64,000 nt of DNA from Nanchangia anserum (GTDB lineage: Bacteria; Actinomycetota; Actinomycetes; Actinomycetales; Actinomycetaceae), in NCBI RefSeq assembly GCF_015240065.1, contig NZ_CP060506.1, positions 930,001 to 994,000 of the forward strand, read 5' to 3'. Numbering within the stretch: position 1 is the first letter of the stretch; every line of letters starts with the position of its first letter. Shown here in pieces: positions 9,966-19,648 of this stretch. The position numbers and the translations under genes were made by a program. Below the pieces are notes generated by a model, which searched no databases, was not told the origin of the DNA, and was given only the letters and a program-made list of their open reading frames with translations.

Positions 9966-12900
9966 GCGCACCGATATTTCATCTGTTCTTGTTATCGGGT
10001 CCGGACCTATCGTCATCGGTCAGGCCTGCGAATTTGACTATTCGGGTTCTCAGGCGTGCCGCGTCCTGAAATCCGAGGGCATTCGCGTCATCTTGGTCAA
10101 TTCCAATCCGGCGACGATCATGACCGATCCCGACCTCGCCGACGCCACCTACATCGAACCGCTGACCCCGCAAACGGTCGAGCGCATCATCGCCAAGGAA
10201 CGGCCCGATGCGCTGTTGCCGACGCTGGGCGGGCAGACCGCCCTCAACATCGCCATCGCCCTGTCGGAATCGGGCGCGCTGGAGCGATGGGGAGTCGAAC
10301 TCATCGGCGCCTCGGCCGATGCGATCACCGCGGGGGAGGACCGCGAGGCGTTTAAGCGCATTGTCGAAAAATGCGGTGCTGAGGTGGCGCGTTCGCGCAT
10401 TGCCCACTCGCTTGAGGACTGTCATGAGGCGGCCGCTGAGTTGGGTTACCCGCTCGTCGTGCGCCCCTCGTTCACCATGGGCGGGCAGGGGTCGGGGATC
10501 GCCTACACGCCCGCCGACCTCGACCGCATCGCCGGGGAAGGCATTCACGACTCCATCACGTCCGAGGTGCTGCTCGAGGAAGCCATCATCGGGTGGAAGG
10601 AGTACGAGCTCGAGATCATGCGCGACCGCGCCGACAACGTCGTCGTGGTGTGCTCGATCGAGAACATCGACCCGGTGGGCGTCCACACGGGCGACTCCAT
10701 CACCGTCGCCCCGGCGCTGACGCTGACGGATCGCGAGCTCCAGCGCCTGCGCGATATCGGCATCGCGGTCATCCGCGAGGTCGGCGTCGACACCGGCGGC
10801 TGTAACATCCAGTTCGCCGTCGAGCCGAGCTCGGGCCGGGTCATCGTCATCGAGATGAACCCGCGCGTCTCGCGCTCGTCGGCGCTGGCGTCGAAGGCGA
10901 CGGGCTTTCCGATTGCCAAGCTGGCAGCGCGGCTCGCCCTGGGATACACCCTCGACGAGATTCCCAACGACATTACGCATTCGACCCCAGCCTCGTTTGA
11001 ACCCGCCCTCGACTACATCGTCGTCAAGGCGCCGCGCTTCGCCTTCGAGAAGTTCCCGCAGGCCGATCCGCGCCTGACGACGTCGATGAAGTCGGTCGGC
11101 GAAGCCATGGCGATCGGGCGTAACTTCACCGAGGCCCTGTGCAAGGCCCTGGGCTCTCTGGACAAGCCGGCAGCCCAGCTGCATTGGCGCGGTGAGGTTC
11201 CCGACGAGGCCGAGGTGGCGGAATTACTCAAGCGCGCCGCGGTTCCCACCGAGTACCGCCTCGTCGACGTCCAACAGGCGCTGCGTGGGGGCGCGAGCGT
11301 CGAGCAGGTCTACGAGGCGACCCGCATCGATCCGTGGTTCCTCGATCAGATCTGCCTGCTCAACGATCTCGCTTCCGAGATCGCCGACGCCGAGGCGCTG
11401 GATGCCGACCTGCTGCGGCGGGCTAAGCGGCTGGGATTTCTCGACGACCAGATTGCCGAGATCCGCGGCATTTCGGCCGACGCGGTGGCCGAGGTGCGCC
11501 GCGCTTTCGGGCTGCACCCGGTCTACAAGTGCGTCGACACGTGCGCCGGGGAATTCGCCGCCGACACGCCGTATCACTACTCGACCTACGACATCGAGAC
11601 CGAAGTACGCGAGCGCTCGCGCCCGGCGATCATCATCCTGGGATCGGGGCCGAACAGGATCGGGCAGGGGATCGAATTCGACTACTCGTGCGTGCACGCG
11701 ACGCAGGAGCTGCGCGCGGACTACGACACGATCATGGTCAACTGCAATCCCGAGACGGTCTCGACCGACTACGACATCTCGACCCGACTGTATTTCGAGC
11801 CGCTGACGTTTGAACACGTCATGGAGATCTACCGGGCGGAGTCGCGCGCCGGCGAGGTCTCGGGCGTTCTTGTTCAGCTGGGTGGGCAAACCCCGCTCGC
11901 CCTGGCCGCGCGCCTGGAGGCCGCCGGGGTGAGAATCCTCGGGACCCCGCCGGCGGCCATCGCCGCCGCGGAAGACCGCGAGCTGTTCGGGGCCGTGTTG
12001 GACGCCGCCGGATTGGCCAGCCCGGCCCACGCCACGGCGCTCTCGCCCAGCGAGGCGCTGGAGAAGGCCGAGCAGGTCGGTTACCCGATCCTCGTGCGTC
12101 CATCCTTCGTCCTTGGTGGACGCGGGATGGAAATCATCGATAACCGGGCGGGGCTTGCCGACTACGTGGAGCGCCACCAGTGGGGCAGCGCGATGAACGG
12201 GCCGCTCCTCATCGACCGCTTCCTCGACGATGCCATTGAAATTGACGTCGACGCCCTCTACGACGGCCACGAGCTGTTCATGGGCGGGGTCATGGAGCAC
12301 ATCGAGGCCTGCGGCATCCACTCGGGCGACTCCGCCTGCGTGTTGCCGCCGATGTCGCTGTCGGTGAAGATTCTCCACGAGATCCGCGAGGCGACCGAAG
12401 CGATCGCGCGCGGGGTCGGCGTGCGCGGACTCGTCAACATTCAGTTTGCCCTGGCTGGCAACCGGCTTGTCATCATCGAAGCCAATCCCCGCGCCTCACG
12501 CACGGTGCCGTTCGTCTCCAAGGCCCAGGGATGGACGCTGGCGCGGGCGGCCGCGCGCATCATGACGGGGACGACCATTGCTGAGCTCAAGGCTCGCGGT
12601 ATGCTGCCCGAACTCGACGCCGTCGAGGGCGAAGAACCCGACACGGTTGCTGTCAAGGAGGCGGTCCTGCCGTTCTCGCGGTTCCTCACCCGCGCCGGTC
12701 GCGCGGTTGACACCGTGCTCGGCCCGGAAATGCGCTCGACAGGCGAAGTCATGGGACTGGCGCGAGCCTTCCCGAAGCCTTCTCGAAGTCCCAGGTGGGA
12801 GCCGGCAGCGCGCTGCCACACGGGGGAGTGGCCTTCGTTTCGGTCGCGGATCGCGACAAGCGTGGCCTGGCACTGCCCGTGTCACGGCTCGTCGAGCTGG

Positions 12901-13244
12901 GATTCACCATCGTCGCCACGTCGGGAACCGCGCGGATCCTGCGCCGCGCCGGCATCGCCGTCACCGTCGTCGCCAAGGCGAGTGAGGCGGGGGAAACCGA
13001 GGGCGAGACCATCGTCGACCTCATCGAGTCTCGTGCCGTCGATCTCGTCGTCAATACGACGGATTCCTCGAGCACGCGTCGCGACGGCTACGTCTTGCGC
13101 GCCGCAGCCGTCGCCTCGGCCATTCCGCTCGTCCAAACGATGGCTGAGCTACAGGCGTCGGTCCAGGCGATCGAGGCACAGGCCCGCGGCGACTTCGAGG
13201 TATACCCGATCCAGTCCGTCCCCATGCGTGAAAGGACAGCGTAA
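9958..13244 (+). CDS. carB: Carbamoyl-phosphate synthase large chain, with a frame break near base 12773
   Basis: CarB makes carbamoyl phosphate from bicarbonate, ammonia and two ATP. Two homologous ATP-grasp halves are clear, each opening with a GSGP motif ([20 protein letters not shown] and [19 protein letters not shown]) and each with the NPR metal motif ([15 protein letters not shown] and [12 protein letters not shown]). The first frame drifts after [12 protein letters not shown]. The C-terminal MGS-like allosteric domain ([23 protein letters not shown]) continues in another frame. Adding one base in the CCC run at 12771-12773 gives a continuous 1095-residue protein ending at the TAA of 13242-13244. 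The start is GTG 9958, overlapping carA. Confidence 0.92.
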
Positions 13245-13247
13245 ATC

Positions 13248-14096
13248 GTGAGTTATGGAGTTCGTCTCGACGAAGCCCAACGACGATACGGCCACGTATG
13301 CGTCGGCATCGATCCGCATCCCGGATTGCTTGACTCGTGGGGTCTGCCTCGTTCGGCGGAGGGCGTTCGTGCCTTCGGGCTGCGCGTCATCGACGCGCTT
13401 GAGGGCCACATCGGGGTCGTCAAGCCGCAGTCGGCGCTGTTCGAGGAATACGGCTCGGCCGGTATCGCCGCCCTCGAAGACGTGCTGGCCCACGCCCGCG
13501 ACGCCGGGATCCTCACGATTCTCGACGTCAAGCGCGGCGACATCGGCTCGACGATGGCGGCGTATGCGCGTGCTTATCTGTGCGATGATTCCCCCCTGCG
13601 CGCCGACGCCATCACGATCTCGCCCTACCTCGGCTTCGGTTCGCTCGCCCCGGCGATCGATCTGGCCGCTCAGACGGGGCGAGGAGTCTATGTCCTCACC
13701 CTGACGTCGAATCTCGAGGCGGTGACCCTTCAGCACGCCACCACCGCGGCCGGGCGCGCGGTAGCGCGCGATATCGCCGAGGAAGCGGCTGCCCGCAATG
13801 CGGACGCCCGTGAGAAACATCACCTCGGTCACGTTGGTCTCGTCGTCGGCGCGACCACGGGATCGGCCGTGAACGCGTGCGGAATCGACCTGGCGGCGGT
13901 GAACGGATCGTTGCTGGCACCCGGTCTGGGCGCCCAGGGCGCGGGGCCGGCGCAGGTCAGGGAAGTCTTCGCCGATGCTCTGGCGAACGTCCTCGCGTCA
14001 TCGTCGCGGGGAGTCCTCCGCGCGGGTCCAGACGCGACCTCGCTGCGTGACGCCGCGAAGCAGACGGTGGAGGAGGTCGAAGACCTCATCGCCTAA
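13248..14096 (+). CDS. pyrF: Orotidine-5'-phosphate decarboxylase
   Basis: The product decarboxylates OMP to UMP. The 282-residue protein belongs to the longer subgroup typical of mycobacteria and other actinobacteria (PyrF type 2): [15 protein letters not shown] at the N-terminus, the catalytic [11 protein letters not shown] segment and [11 protein letters not shown]. The late segment [12 protein letters not shown] lies in the phosphate-binding part. The GTG start at 13248 lies three bases after carB. It is the last gene of the operon; pyrK and pyrD are not in this operon, so dihydroorotate oxidation must be encoded elsewhere. Confidence 0.96.
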   Translation: MSYGVRLDEAQRRYGHVCVGIDPHPGLLDSWGLPRSAEGVRAFGLRVIDALEGHIGVVKPQSALFEEYGSAGIAALEDVLAHARDAGILTILDVKRGDIGSTMAAYARAYLCDDSPLRADAITISPYLGFGSLAPAIDLAAQTGRGVYVLTLTSNLEAVTLQHATTAAGRAVARDIAEEAAARNADAREKHHLGHVGLVVGATTGSAVNACGIDLAAVNGSLLAPGLGAQGAGPAQVREVFADALANVLASSSRGVLRAGPDATSLRDAAKQTVEEVEDLIA

Positions 14097-14191
14097 ACTG
14101 CCCGCGACTTGTCGCCGGCTCCGTTCCTCCCGCGATTCGTCATAATCTTATTCATTAGCTCGATTCCTACGAACAAAGGAAGTTTTGGGTC

Positions 14192-14506
14192 ATGGACGTG
14201 CCCTCCCTCACCCCCCAACAACGTGCCGCCGCCCTCGAAAAGGCCGCTCAGGCCCGCCGCGAACGCGCCGATGTCAAGGCGCGCCTGAAGCGCCGCGAGC
14301 TGACCCTGGCCCAAGTCATTGAGATGGCCGAGTCCCAGCCGGCGATCGCGAAGATGCCAGTCTTTTCCCTGCTGAAGGCGCTGCCGCGCGTCGGCACGAC
14401 CACGGCTCGCGAGATCATGGACGAGATCGGCATCTCCGAGGCTCGCCGAATTCGGGGGCTAGGCGAGCACCAGCGCGCGGAGCTGCTCCGGCGCTTCTCC
14501 CACTAG
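14192..14506 (+). CDS. mihF: Actinobacterial integration host factor mIHF
   Basis: This is a small nucleoid protein of actinobacteria that bends DNA through a helix-two-turn-helix. The 104 residues begin with PSLTPQQRAAALEKAAQARRERA, a basic helix, then the ELTLAQVIEMAE helix, a LPRVGTTTAREIMDEIGI segment and the C-terminal RRIRGLGEHQRAELLRRF that contacts DNA. It is unrelated in sequence to enterobacterial IHF. The gene stands between pyrF and gmk, as in mycobacteria and Streptomyces. The 95-base leader holds CATAAT (near 14144) as a possible -10 and an AAAGGAAG ribosome binding site. Confidence 0.96.
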   Translation: MDVPSLTPQQRAAALEKAAQARRERADVKARLKRRELTLAQVIEMAESQPAIAKMPVFSLLKALPRVGTTTAREIMDEIGISEARRIRGLGEHQRAELLRRFSH

Positions 14507-14546
14507 GACGTCGGGGCATCCGCGACGCCCGTGGCACACTAGGCCC

Positions 14547-15113
14547 ATGACTAGTCCCACCAACGCGAAGCTCGTCGTCCTCGCCGGTCCGTCGGGAGTC
14601 GGCAAAGGAACCGTTGTCCGGCGTCTGCGCGAGCTCCATCCCGACGTCTACGTCTCGGTGTCCGTGACGACGCGTCCACCCCGCCCCGGCGAGGTGGAGG
14701 GGCGCGACTACTTCTTCATCAGTGCCGACCGCTTCGATTCCCTCATCGAATCGGACGGGCTGCTGGAGTGGGCGCTCGTGCACGGAGTCCACCGTTATGG
14801 AACGCCCGCCGAGCCGGTGTGCGAGCAGTTGGAGGCCGGGCATTCGGTGCTCGTCGAAATTGATCTGGCCGGTGCCCGCCAAGTTCGTGCGGCTCGCCCC
14901 GACGCGGTGACGGTGTTCCTCGAGCCGCCGAGCATCGATGAGCTCATTCGTCGGCTCGTCGGGCGGGCGACCGAGTCGCAGGAGGAAGTCGATCGTCGCC
15001 TGCTCACGGCCAGGCGCGAAATGGCCTCACGGAGCGAATTCGACCACGTCATTCGCAACATCGACGTCGACCAGGCGGCACGCGAACTGGCCGCGATCCT
15101 CGGTCTGGACTAG
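14547..15113 (+). CDS. gmk: Guanylate kinase
   Basis: The product phosphorylates GMP to GDP. The 188-residue protein has the P-loop [16 protein letters not shown], the GMP-binding [19 protein letters not shown] stretch and the lid [15 protein letters not shown]. It lies 40 bases after mihF and 35 bases before rpoZ, the mihF-gmk-rpoZ-coaBC order that is common in actinobacteria and links nucleotide supply with RNA polymerase and coenzyme A synthesis. Confidence 0.97.
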   Translation: MTSPTNAKLVVLAGPSGVGKGTVVRRLRELHPDVYVSVSVTTRPPRPGEVEGRDYFFISADRFDSLIESDGLLEWALVHGVHRYGTPAEPVCEQLEAGHSVLVEIDLAGARQVRAARPDAVTVFLEPPSIDELIRRLVGRATESQEEVDRRLLTARREMASRSEFDHVIRNIDVDQAARELAAILGLD

Positions 15114-15148
15114 TATCGAGCCGATTGACGAGTGTAAAGAGAGGTCTC

Positions 15149-15427
15149 ATGTCCGGCATCACCGCCCAGCCCGTGGGAATCACGAATCCCCCGATCGACG
15201 ATTTGTTGACCCACGTCGAGTCCAAGTACGCGCTCGTCGTGTTTGCTGCGCGCCGCGCCCGCCAAATCAACACCTACAACCAGCAGATCTCCGACGGCAT
15301 GTTCACGACGCCGGGTCCGCTCGTCGAGTCCAGCCCGGACGAGAAGCCGATTTCCATTGCCCTGCGTGAGGTCAACGAGGGGCTGCTCACCATGGACATG
15401 ACCCCGAAGACCGCCGAGACCGACTGA
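15149..15427 (+). CDS. rpoZ: RNA polymerase omega subunit
   Basis: This small subunit assists folding and assembly of the beta' subunit. The 92-residue protein contains [20 protein letters not shown] and the core [16 protein letters not shown], the omega signature, followed by [15 protein letters not shown]. The start at ATG 15149 is chosen because AAAGAGAGG stands just upstream and the family begins here; an in-frame ATG at 15125 lacks a ribosome binding site. A TAGTAT hexamer over the gmk stop could be a -10 element for a local promoter. The coaBC start lies five bases after the stop. Confidence 0.95.
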   Translation: MSGITAQPVGITNPPIDDLLTHVESKYALVVFAARRARQINTYNQQISDGMFTTPGPLVESSPDEKPISIALREVNEGLLTMDMTPKTAETD

Positions 15428-15432
15428 GTCTC

Positions 15433-16641
15433 ATGGCCCGCATCATCGTCGGCGTCACCGGCGGGATCGCCGCCTATAAGGCGACGGCCGTGGTGCGCGG
15501 CCTCATCGCAGCGGGTCACGACGTTCACGTCATCCCAACCCCGGCCGCTCTGCGGATGGTTGGTGCCCCCACGTGGGAGGCGCTGATCGGACGCCCGGTA
15601 GCGACCGGGGTTTTCGATCACCCGGCCGAGGTCTCCCACGTCACCGGCGTGCGCGGCATCGATCTCATCGTCGTCGCACCCGCGACGGCAAATACCCTGG
15701 CCAAGGCCGCGGCCGGAATCGCCGACAACCTGTTGACGTCGACGCTGCTGGCAGCTACGGCCCCCGTCATGATGTTTCCGGCCATGCATACGGGCATGTG
15801 GGAACACCCGGCCACGCAGGCGAATGTCGCGACACTGCGCCGGCGCGGCGTCGACGTCGTCGATCCCGATATCGGCGCGTTGTCGTCGGGGGATCGCGGC
15901 GCCGGTCGGCTTCCGGATCCCGAAGCCATCGTCGCTCGCGTGTGCGCACGCGTCGAGGCCGCGGCCGGCCCCCAGCGGTTGCGAGGGAAGCGGGTCGTCG
16001 TGAGCGCCGGTGGAACCCGCGAGCCGCTCGATCCCGTCCGCTTCATCGGCAATCGCTCCAGCGGCATCTTTGGCTGCGAGATCGCCCGGGCGGCACTGGC
16101 GGAGGGCGCCGAGGTGTGCCTCGTTGCGGCTCACATCGATTCCGCTCGCTATCCTCACGGGGTGAGCGTCGTCGAGGCGGGCACGGCCGCCGAGATGGAA
16201 CGCGCCATGCGTGCTGCCTCGCGCGAGGCAGACGTCGTCGTCATGTGCGCGGCTGTCGCCGACTATCGACCCGAGACCACCTCGTCGACCAAGCTCAAGA
16301 AAGAGGGCACACGCTCGACCCGACTGACGCTGACGTTAGAGGCGACGCCGGATATTCTGCGCGGCCTCGTCCGCGAGCGTCGCGCGGGTCAGTTCATCGT
16401 CGGCTTTGCCGCCGAAACGGGCGACGATCGCAGCGTGCTCGAGCTTGGCCAGGCCAAGGCGAGGCGCAAGGGCGCGGATCTGTTGGCGATCAATCACGTC
16501 GGGGCAGACGCGGGCTTTGGCGACGTCGATAGCCGGATCGTGCTGGTCGATTCTCGCGGCGAGGTCGTGGCGGAATTGGCCGGATCGAAGCCGCAACTCG
16601 CGCGTGATCTCGTCGCCCACATTGCCCACTGCCTGTCCTAG
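15433..16641 (+). CDS. coaBC: Bifunctional phosphopantothenoylcysteine decarboxylase / synthetase
   Basis: The fused enzyme makes 4'-phosphopantetheine for coenzyme A. Residues 1 to about 180 form the flavin CoaC domain: VGVTGGIAAYKAT at the N-terminus, APATANTLAKAAAGIADNLL and PAMHTGMWEHPATQAN. The remainder is CoaB: SAGGTREPLDPVRFIGNRSSG, the AAVADYRP segment with the catalytic Asn position replaced by the usual neighbours, and KLKKE with the CTP-binding Lys. The 402-residue length is standard. It is closely spaced behind rpoZ. Confidence 0.96.
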   Translation: MARIIVGVTGGIAAYKATAVVRGLIAAGHDVHVIPTPAALRMVGAPTWEALIGRPVATGVFDHPAEVSHVTGVRGIDLIVVAPATANTLAKAAAGIADNLLTSTLLAATAPVMMFPAMHTGMWEHPATQANVATLRRRGVDVVDPDIGALSSGDRGAGRLPDPEAIVARVCARVEAAAGPQRLRGKRVVVSAGGTREPLDPVRFIGNRSSGIFGCEIARAALAEGAEVCLVAAHIDSARYPHGVSVVEAGTAAEMERAMRAASREADVVVMCAAVADYRPETTSSTKLKKEGTRSTRLTLTLEATPDILRGLVRERRAGQFIVGFAAETGDDRSVLELGQAKARRKGADLLAINHVGADAGFGDVDSRIVLVDSRGEVVAELAGSKPQLARDLVAHIAHCLS

Positions 16642-16674
16642 CCCCATCGGGTGTCGGGCGGGTTAAATGGAGTT

Positions 16675-18672
16675 ATGAGCGCTTCTCGTGATCAGCTTGC
16701 CCTGTGGGCGCCGACGCACGCGCAGCGCACGATTGACTCCGACGTCGCCGATCCCGTGGCGCGGGTGCTGTTGGATCGCTCGGAACCGCACCTCGATCAC
16801 CCGTTCGACTACCTCGTGCCCGCGAAGCTGGCGGAGCGTGCTCAGCCGGGGCGGCGCGCCCGGGTGCGGTTGGCGGGAAAACTTGTCGATGCGTGGATTC
16901 TCGAGCGCACCGATACGACGACGCATACGGGGACGCTGCAGCCGCTCTCGAGCGTGTCGCATACGGTGAGTGTGCTGACTGAGCAGATCTATGAGGTTGC
17001 TCGCGAGGTGGCGCATCGCTATGCCGGGGTGACGGCCGAGGTCCTCGCCCAGGCGATTCCGCCGCGCCATGGCATCACCGAGGAGAAGATTCTTGAGGTC
17101 GGGCGCGAGGTGCGGTTTCCCGATCATCACCTCGGTGCCTCCGCGTGGGAAACGTGGAGGCAGGGCCAGGCCTTTCTCGCTCACCTGGCGGGCGGGGATA
17201 GCCCGCGCGCGGTATGGCAGGCTCTGCCCGGTCTCGGCGAGGCCTCGCCCGAGGCCATGATGGCCGCGGCCGTCGAGGCCTGCCTCGCATCTGGGCGCTC
17301 CGTCATCGTCATGGCGCCGACGATCGATGCTGTCGAGCGGGCGGCGCAGGCCGTGCGTGAGCGGGTCGGGCAGGGCGAGCCGGTCGAGATCCTTCATTCC
17401 CGCCTGGCACCGAGCGCACGCTACGGCGCGTTTATGCGCGCGCTGCTGGGGCAGACCCGGGTGGTGATTGGGATGCAATCGGCGGTTTATGCCCCGCTTG
17501 CCCGCCTCGGACTCATCGTCATGTGGGATGACGGCGCCGACGCGTACGCGTCGCGTCGCGCCCCCTATGTTCATGCGCGGGTGGCCGCGGTGACGCGGGC
17601 GCGTCACGCCCGCTGTGGCCTCCTCATCGGTTCCTACGCGCGCACGTGCGCGTCCCAGCTGCTCGTCGAGTCGGGGTGGGCCCACCCCATCTCGCCGCCG
17701 ATCGCACATGTGCGCGCCGCGACGCCCCAGGTCGACATCATCGATGACGAGTGGCGGGCTCAGCGCGGCGGCAGTGGCAAGGGACGCATTCCCGCGCGGG
17801 TTCAGGCGATCGTTCGCGAGGCCCTGCGCGCGGGTCCGGTGTTGGTTCATGTTCCGCGCGCGGGCTACATTCCCGTCATCCGCTGCGGTGAGTGCGGCGC
17901 GTCAGCGCGCTGCGGCAGCTGCGGAGGCCCACTGGCGGCCCAGCGGGGCGGGGCGATCGCGTGCGCGTGGTGTGGGCGCGACGGCGAGATGACCGCGTGC
18001 GCCCAGTGCGGTAAGCGGCGGTGGCGGGCCGGGCGGGTCGGCTCGGAGCGGACGGCCGAGGAGCTGGGGCGGGCATTCGCCGGCACGCCGGTCATTTCCT
18101 CGAGCAGCGACGCCGGCGTCATCGACTCTCTCGATTCCCGCCCGCGCCTCATCGTCGCGACAGCCGGTGCAGAACCGCATGTCGAGGGCGGCTACGCGGC
18201 TGGGCTCATCCTTGACGCCCACGTGTTGCTTGCCCGCCCCGAGCTGTGGGTTCCCGAAGAAGCGCTGCGTCGGTGGTTCGCGATCGGTGCGCTCGTGCGC
18301 CCGACGGGGCGCCTCCTCATCGTCGGTGACGTGAGTACGAGGCTGGCGCAGACGTGCATTCGCTGGGATGGCACCGGCTTGGCGGCATCGGCCCTTGAGG
18401 AACGCCGGGCACTCGCGTTTCCGCCGGTCGCGCGCCTGGCGACGGTCAGCGGCGACGAACGCGACGTCGCTGACTTTCTCGCCCGCCTCGACCCGCACCT
18501 GCCGGTGCTCGGGCCGCTTCCGAGCGAGCGCGCCGGCGAGGCACGGGCCATCGTGCGGGCGAAACCGGATGAGTCGCACGAATTCACCGACGAGCTCCTT
18601 CGGGTCGCTGCCGCACGCTCGATCTCCCGGTTGCGCCGGGTGCGCATCCAGGTCGATCCCGCGACCATGTGA
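16675..18672 (+). CDS. priA: PriA-type primosomal protein without helicase Walker A motif
   Basis: The 665-residue protein has the PriA N-terminal DNA-binding domain (LDHPFDYLVPAKL, GRRARVRLAGK) and the zinc-binding Cys cluster in CGECGASARCGSCGG and CAWCGRDGEMTACAQCGKR. The region where GKT should occur reads LPGLGEASPEAMMAAAVEA, with no Walker A, and there is no DEAH box. Actinobacterial PriA proteins are known to lack detectable helicase motifs, so this looks like the normal clade form, not local decay. Its role in replication restart is inferred. The start at ATG 16675 fits the family better than an in-frame GTG eight codons upstream. Confidence 0.88.
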   Translation: MSASRDQLALWAPTHAQRTIDSDVADPVARVLLDRSEPHLDHPFDYLVPAKLAERAQPGRRARVRLAGKLVDAWILERTDTTTHTGTLQPLSSVSHTVSVLTEQIYEVAREVAHRYAGVTAEVLAQAIPPRHGITEEKILEVGREVRFPDHHLGASAWETWRQGQAFLAHLAGGDSPRAVWQALPGLGEASPEAMMAAAVEACLASGRSVIVMAPTIDAVERAAQAVRERVGQGEPVEILHSRLAPSARYGAFMRALLGQTRVVIGMQSAVYAPLARLGLIVMWDDGADAYASRRAPYVHARVAAVTRARHARCGLLIGSYARTCASQLLVESGWAHPISPPIAHVRAATPQVDIIDDEWRAQRGGSGKGRIPARVQAIVREALRAGPVLVHVPRAGYIPVIRCGECGASARCGSCGGPLAAQRGGAIACAWCGRDGEMTACAQCGKRRWRAGRVGSERTAEELGRAFAGTPVISSSSDAGVIDSLDSRPRLIVATAGAEPHVEGGYAAGLILDAHVLLARPELWVPEEALRRWFAIGALVRPTGRLLIVGDVSTRLAQTCIRWDGTGLAASALEERRALAFPPVARLATVSGDERDVADFLARLDPHLPVLGPLPSERAGEARAIVRAKPDESHEFTDELLRVAAARSISRLRRVRIQVDPATM

Positions 18673-18674
18673 AA

Positions 18675-18703
18675 TTGGGGGAGGGGGGCGCCGCGGTTAG
18701 GCT
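18675..18703 (+). promoter_or_regulatory. Candidate fmt promoter, leaderless layout
   Basis: TTGGGG (18675-18680) and TAGGCT (18698-18703) are separated by 17 bases. The -10 hexamer ends six bases before the fmt ATG, so transcription would begin at or next to the start codon. No Shine-Dalgarno is visible. Confidence 0.45.
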
Positions 18704-18709
18704 TGCGCT

Positions 18710-19648
18710 ATGAAATGCGTCTTCGCGGGTACCCCCGCTGCCGCCGTCCCTGCCCTCACGTCGCTGCTGGAATCCTCGCACGAGGTCGTCGGCGTCCTCA
18801 CGCAACCGCCCGCACGACGCGGCCGCGGCCGCCGCGTCGTCGCCTCGCCCGTTGAAGAGGTCGCGCGCGAGGCCGGCGTCGATGTCTTCACCCCGCGGCA
18901 CCTGCGCGATGACGAGGCGATTGCGCGCATTCGCTCGTGGAATGCCGACGTCGCCCCGGTGGTGGCCTACGGCCAGATCATCCCCAAGGCCGCGCTGGAT
19001 GTGTGTACCCACGGCTGGATCAACCTGCATTTCTCCCTGTTGCCACGCTGGCGCGGTGCCTCGCCGGTCCAACACGCCATCATGGCGGGCGATGCGATGA
19101 CGGGCGTCAGCGTGTTTCAGATCGAGGAGGGACTCGATACCGGTCCAGTGTATGCGCAACATCCCTATCCGATCTTGCCCGAGGCGACGACGCCGACGCT
19201 CATGGATGCATTAGCCCGCCACGGCGCCGATGTCCTCGTCCACGTCCTCGATGCCCTGGAGCACGGGACGGCGCAGGCGCGGGCGCAGGCGAGCGAGGGA
19301 ATCACCTATGCGGGACTCATCCGTTCCGCCGATGCCGAAATCGACTTTTCTCGCCCCGGCGAGGACATCGAGCGCCTCGTGCGCGCGTGCGCGGACAACC
19401 CCGGCACGTGGGCGATGCTCGGCGAGACGCGGCTCAAGATCGACCGCGTCGTCTGCCAGCCGAGCGCGGACCTCGAACCCGGGTGCGTTCACGTGACAAA
19501 GAACGCCGTGAGCGTGGGCACGGGCACGTGCGACCTGCTCATCGCCAGGCTGGCCGCACCGGGGAAGAAGGTCATGCCGGCCGCCGACTGGGCGCGCGGG
19601 GCACGCCTGGGAGCACAGCCGCGTTTCACCTACACCGGGGGAAACTAG
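18710..19648 (+). CDS. fmt: Methionyl-tRNA formyltransferase
   Basis: The product formylates initiator Met-tRNA using 10-formyl-tetrahydrofolate. The 312-residue protein starts MKCVFAGTPAAAVPAL and has the loop QPPARRGRGRRV. The catalytic INLHFSLLPRWRGASPVQHAI segment contains the Asn-His pair, and GVSVFQIEEGLDTGPV follows. The C-terminal OB-like domain ends in GAQPRFTYTGG. The stop TAG shares its last base with the rsmB start. The upstream sequence suggests a leaderless transcript. Confidence 0.97.
   Translation: MKCVFAGTPAAAVPALTSLLESSHEVVGVLTQPPARRGRGRRVVASPVEEVAREAGVDVFTPRHLRDDEAIARIRSWNADVAPVVAYGQIIPKAALDVCTHGWINLHFSLLPRWRGASPVQHAIMAGDAMTGVSVFQIEEGLDTGPVYAQHPYPILPEATTPTLMDALARHGADVLVHVLDALEHGTAQARAQASEGITYAGLIRSADAEIDFSRPGEDIERLVRACADNPGTWAMLGETRLKIDRVVCQPSADLEPGCVHVTKNAVSVGTGTCDLLIARLAAPGKKVMPAADWARGARLGAQPRFTYTGGN

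Noticed and set aside
17100-17400. PriA regarded as a decayed pseudogene because Walker A is missing
   Set aside because: Actinobacterial PriA proteins generally lack helicase motifs, and the zinc cluster and full length are intact.
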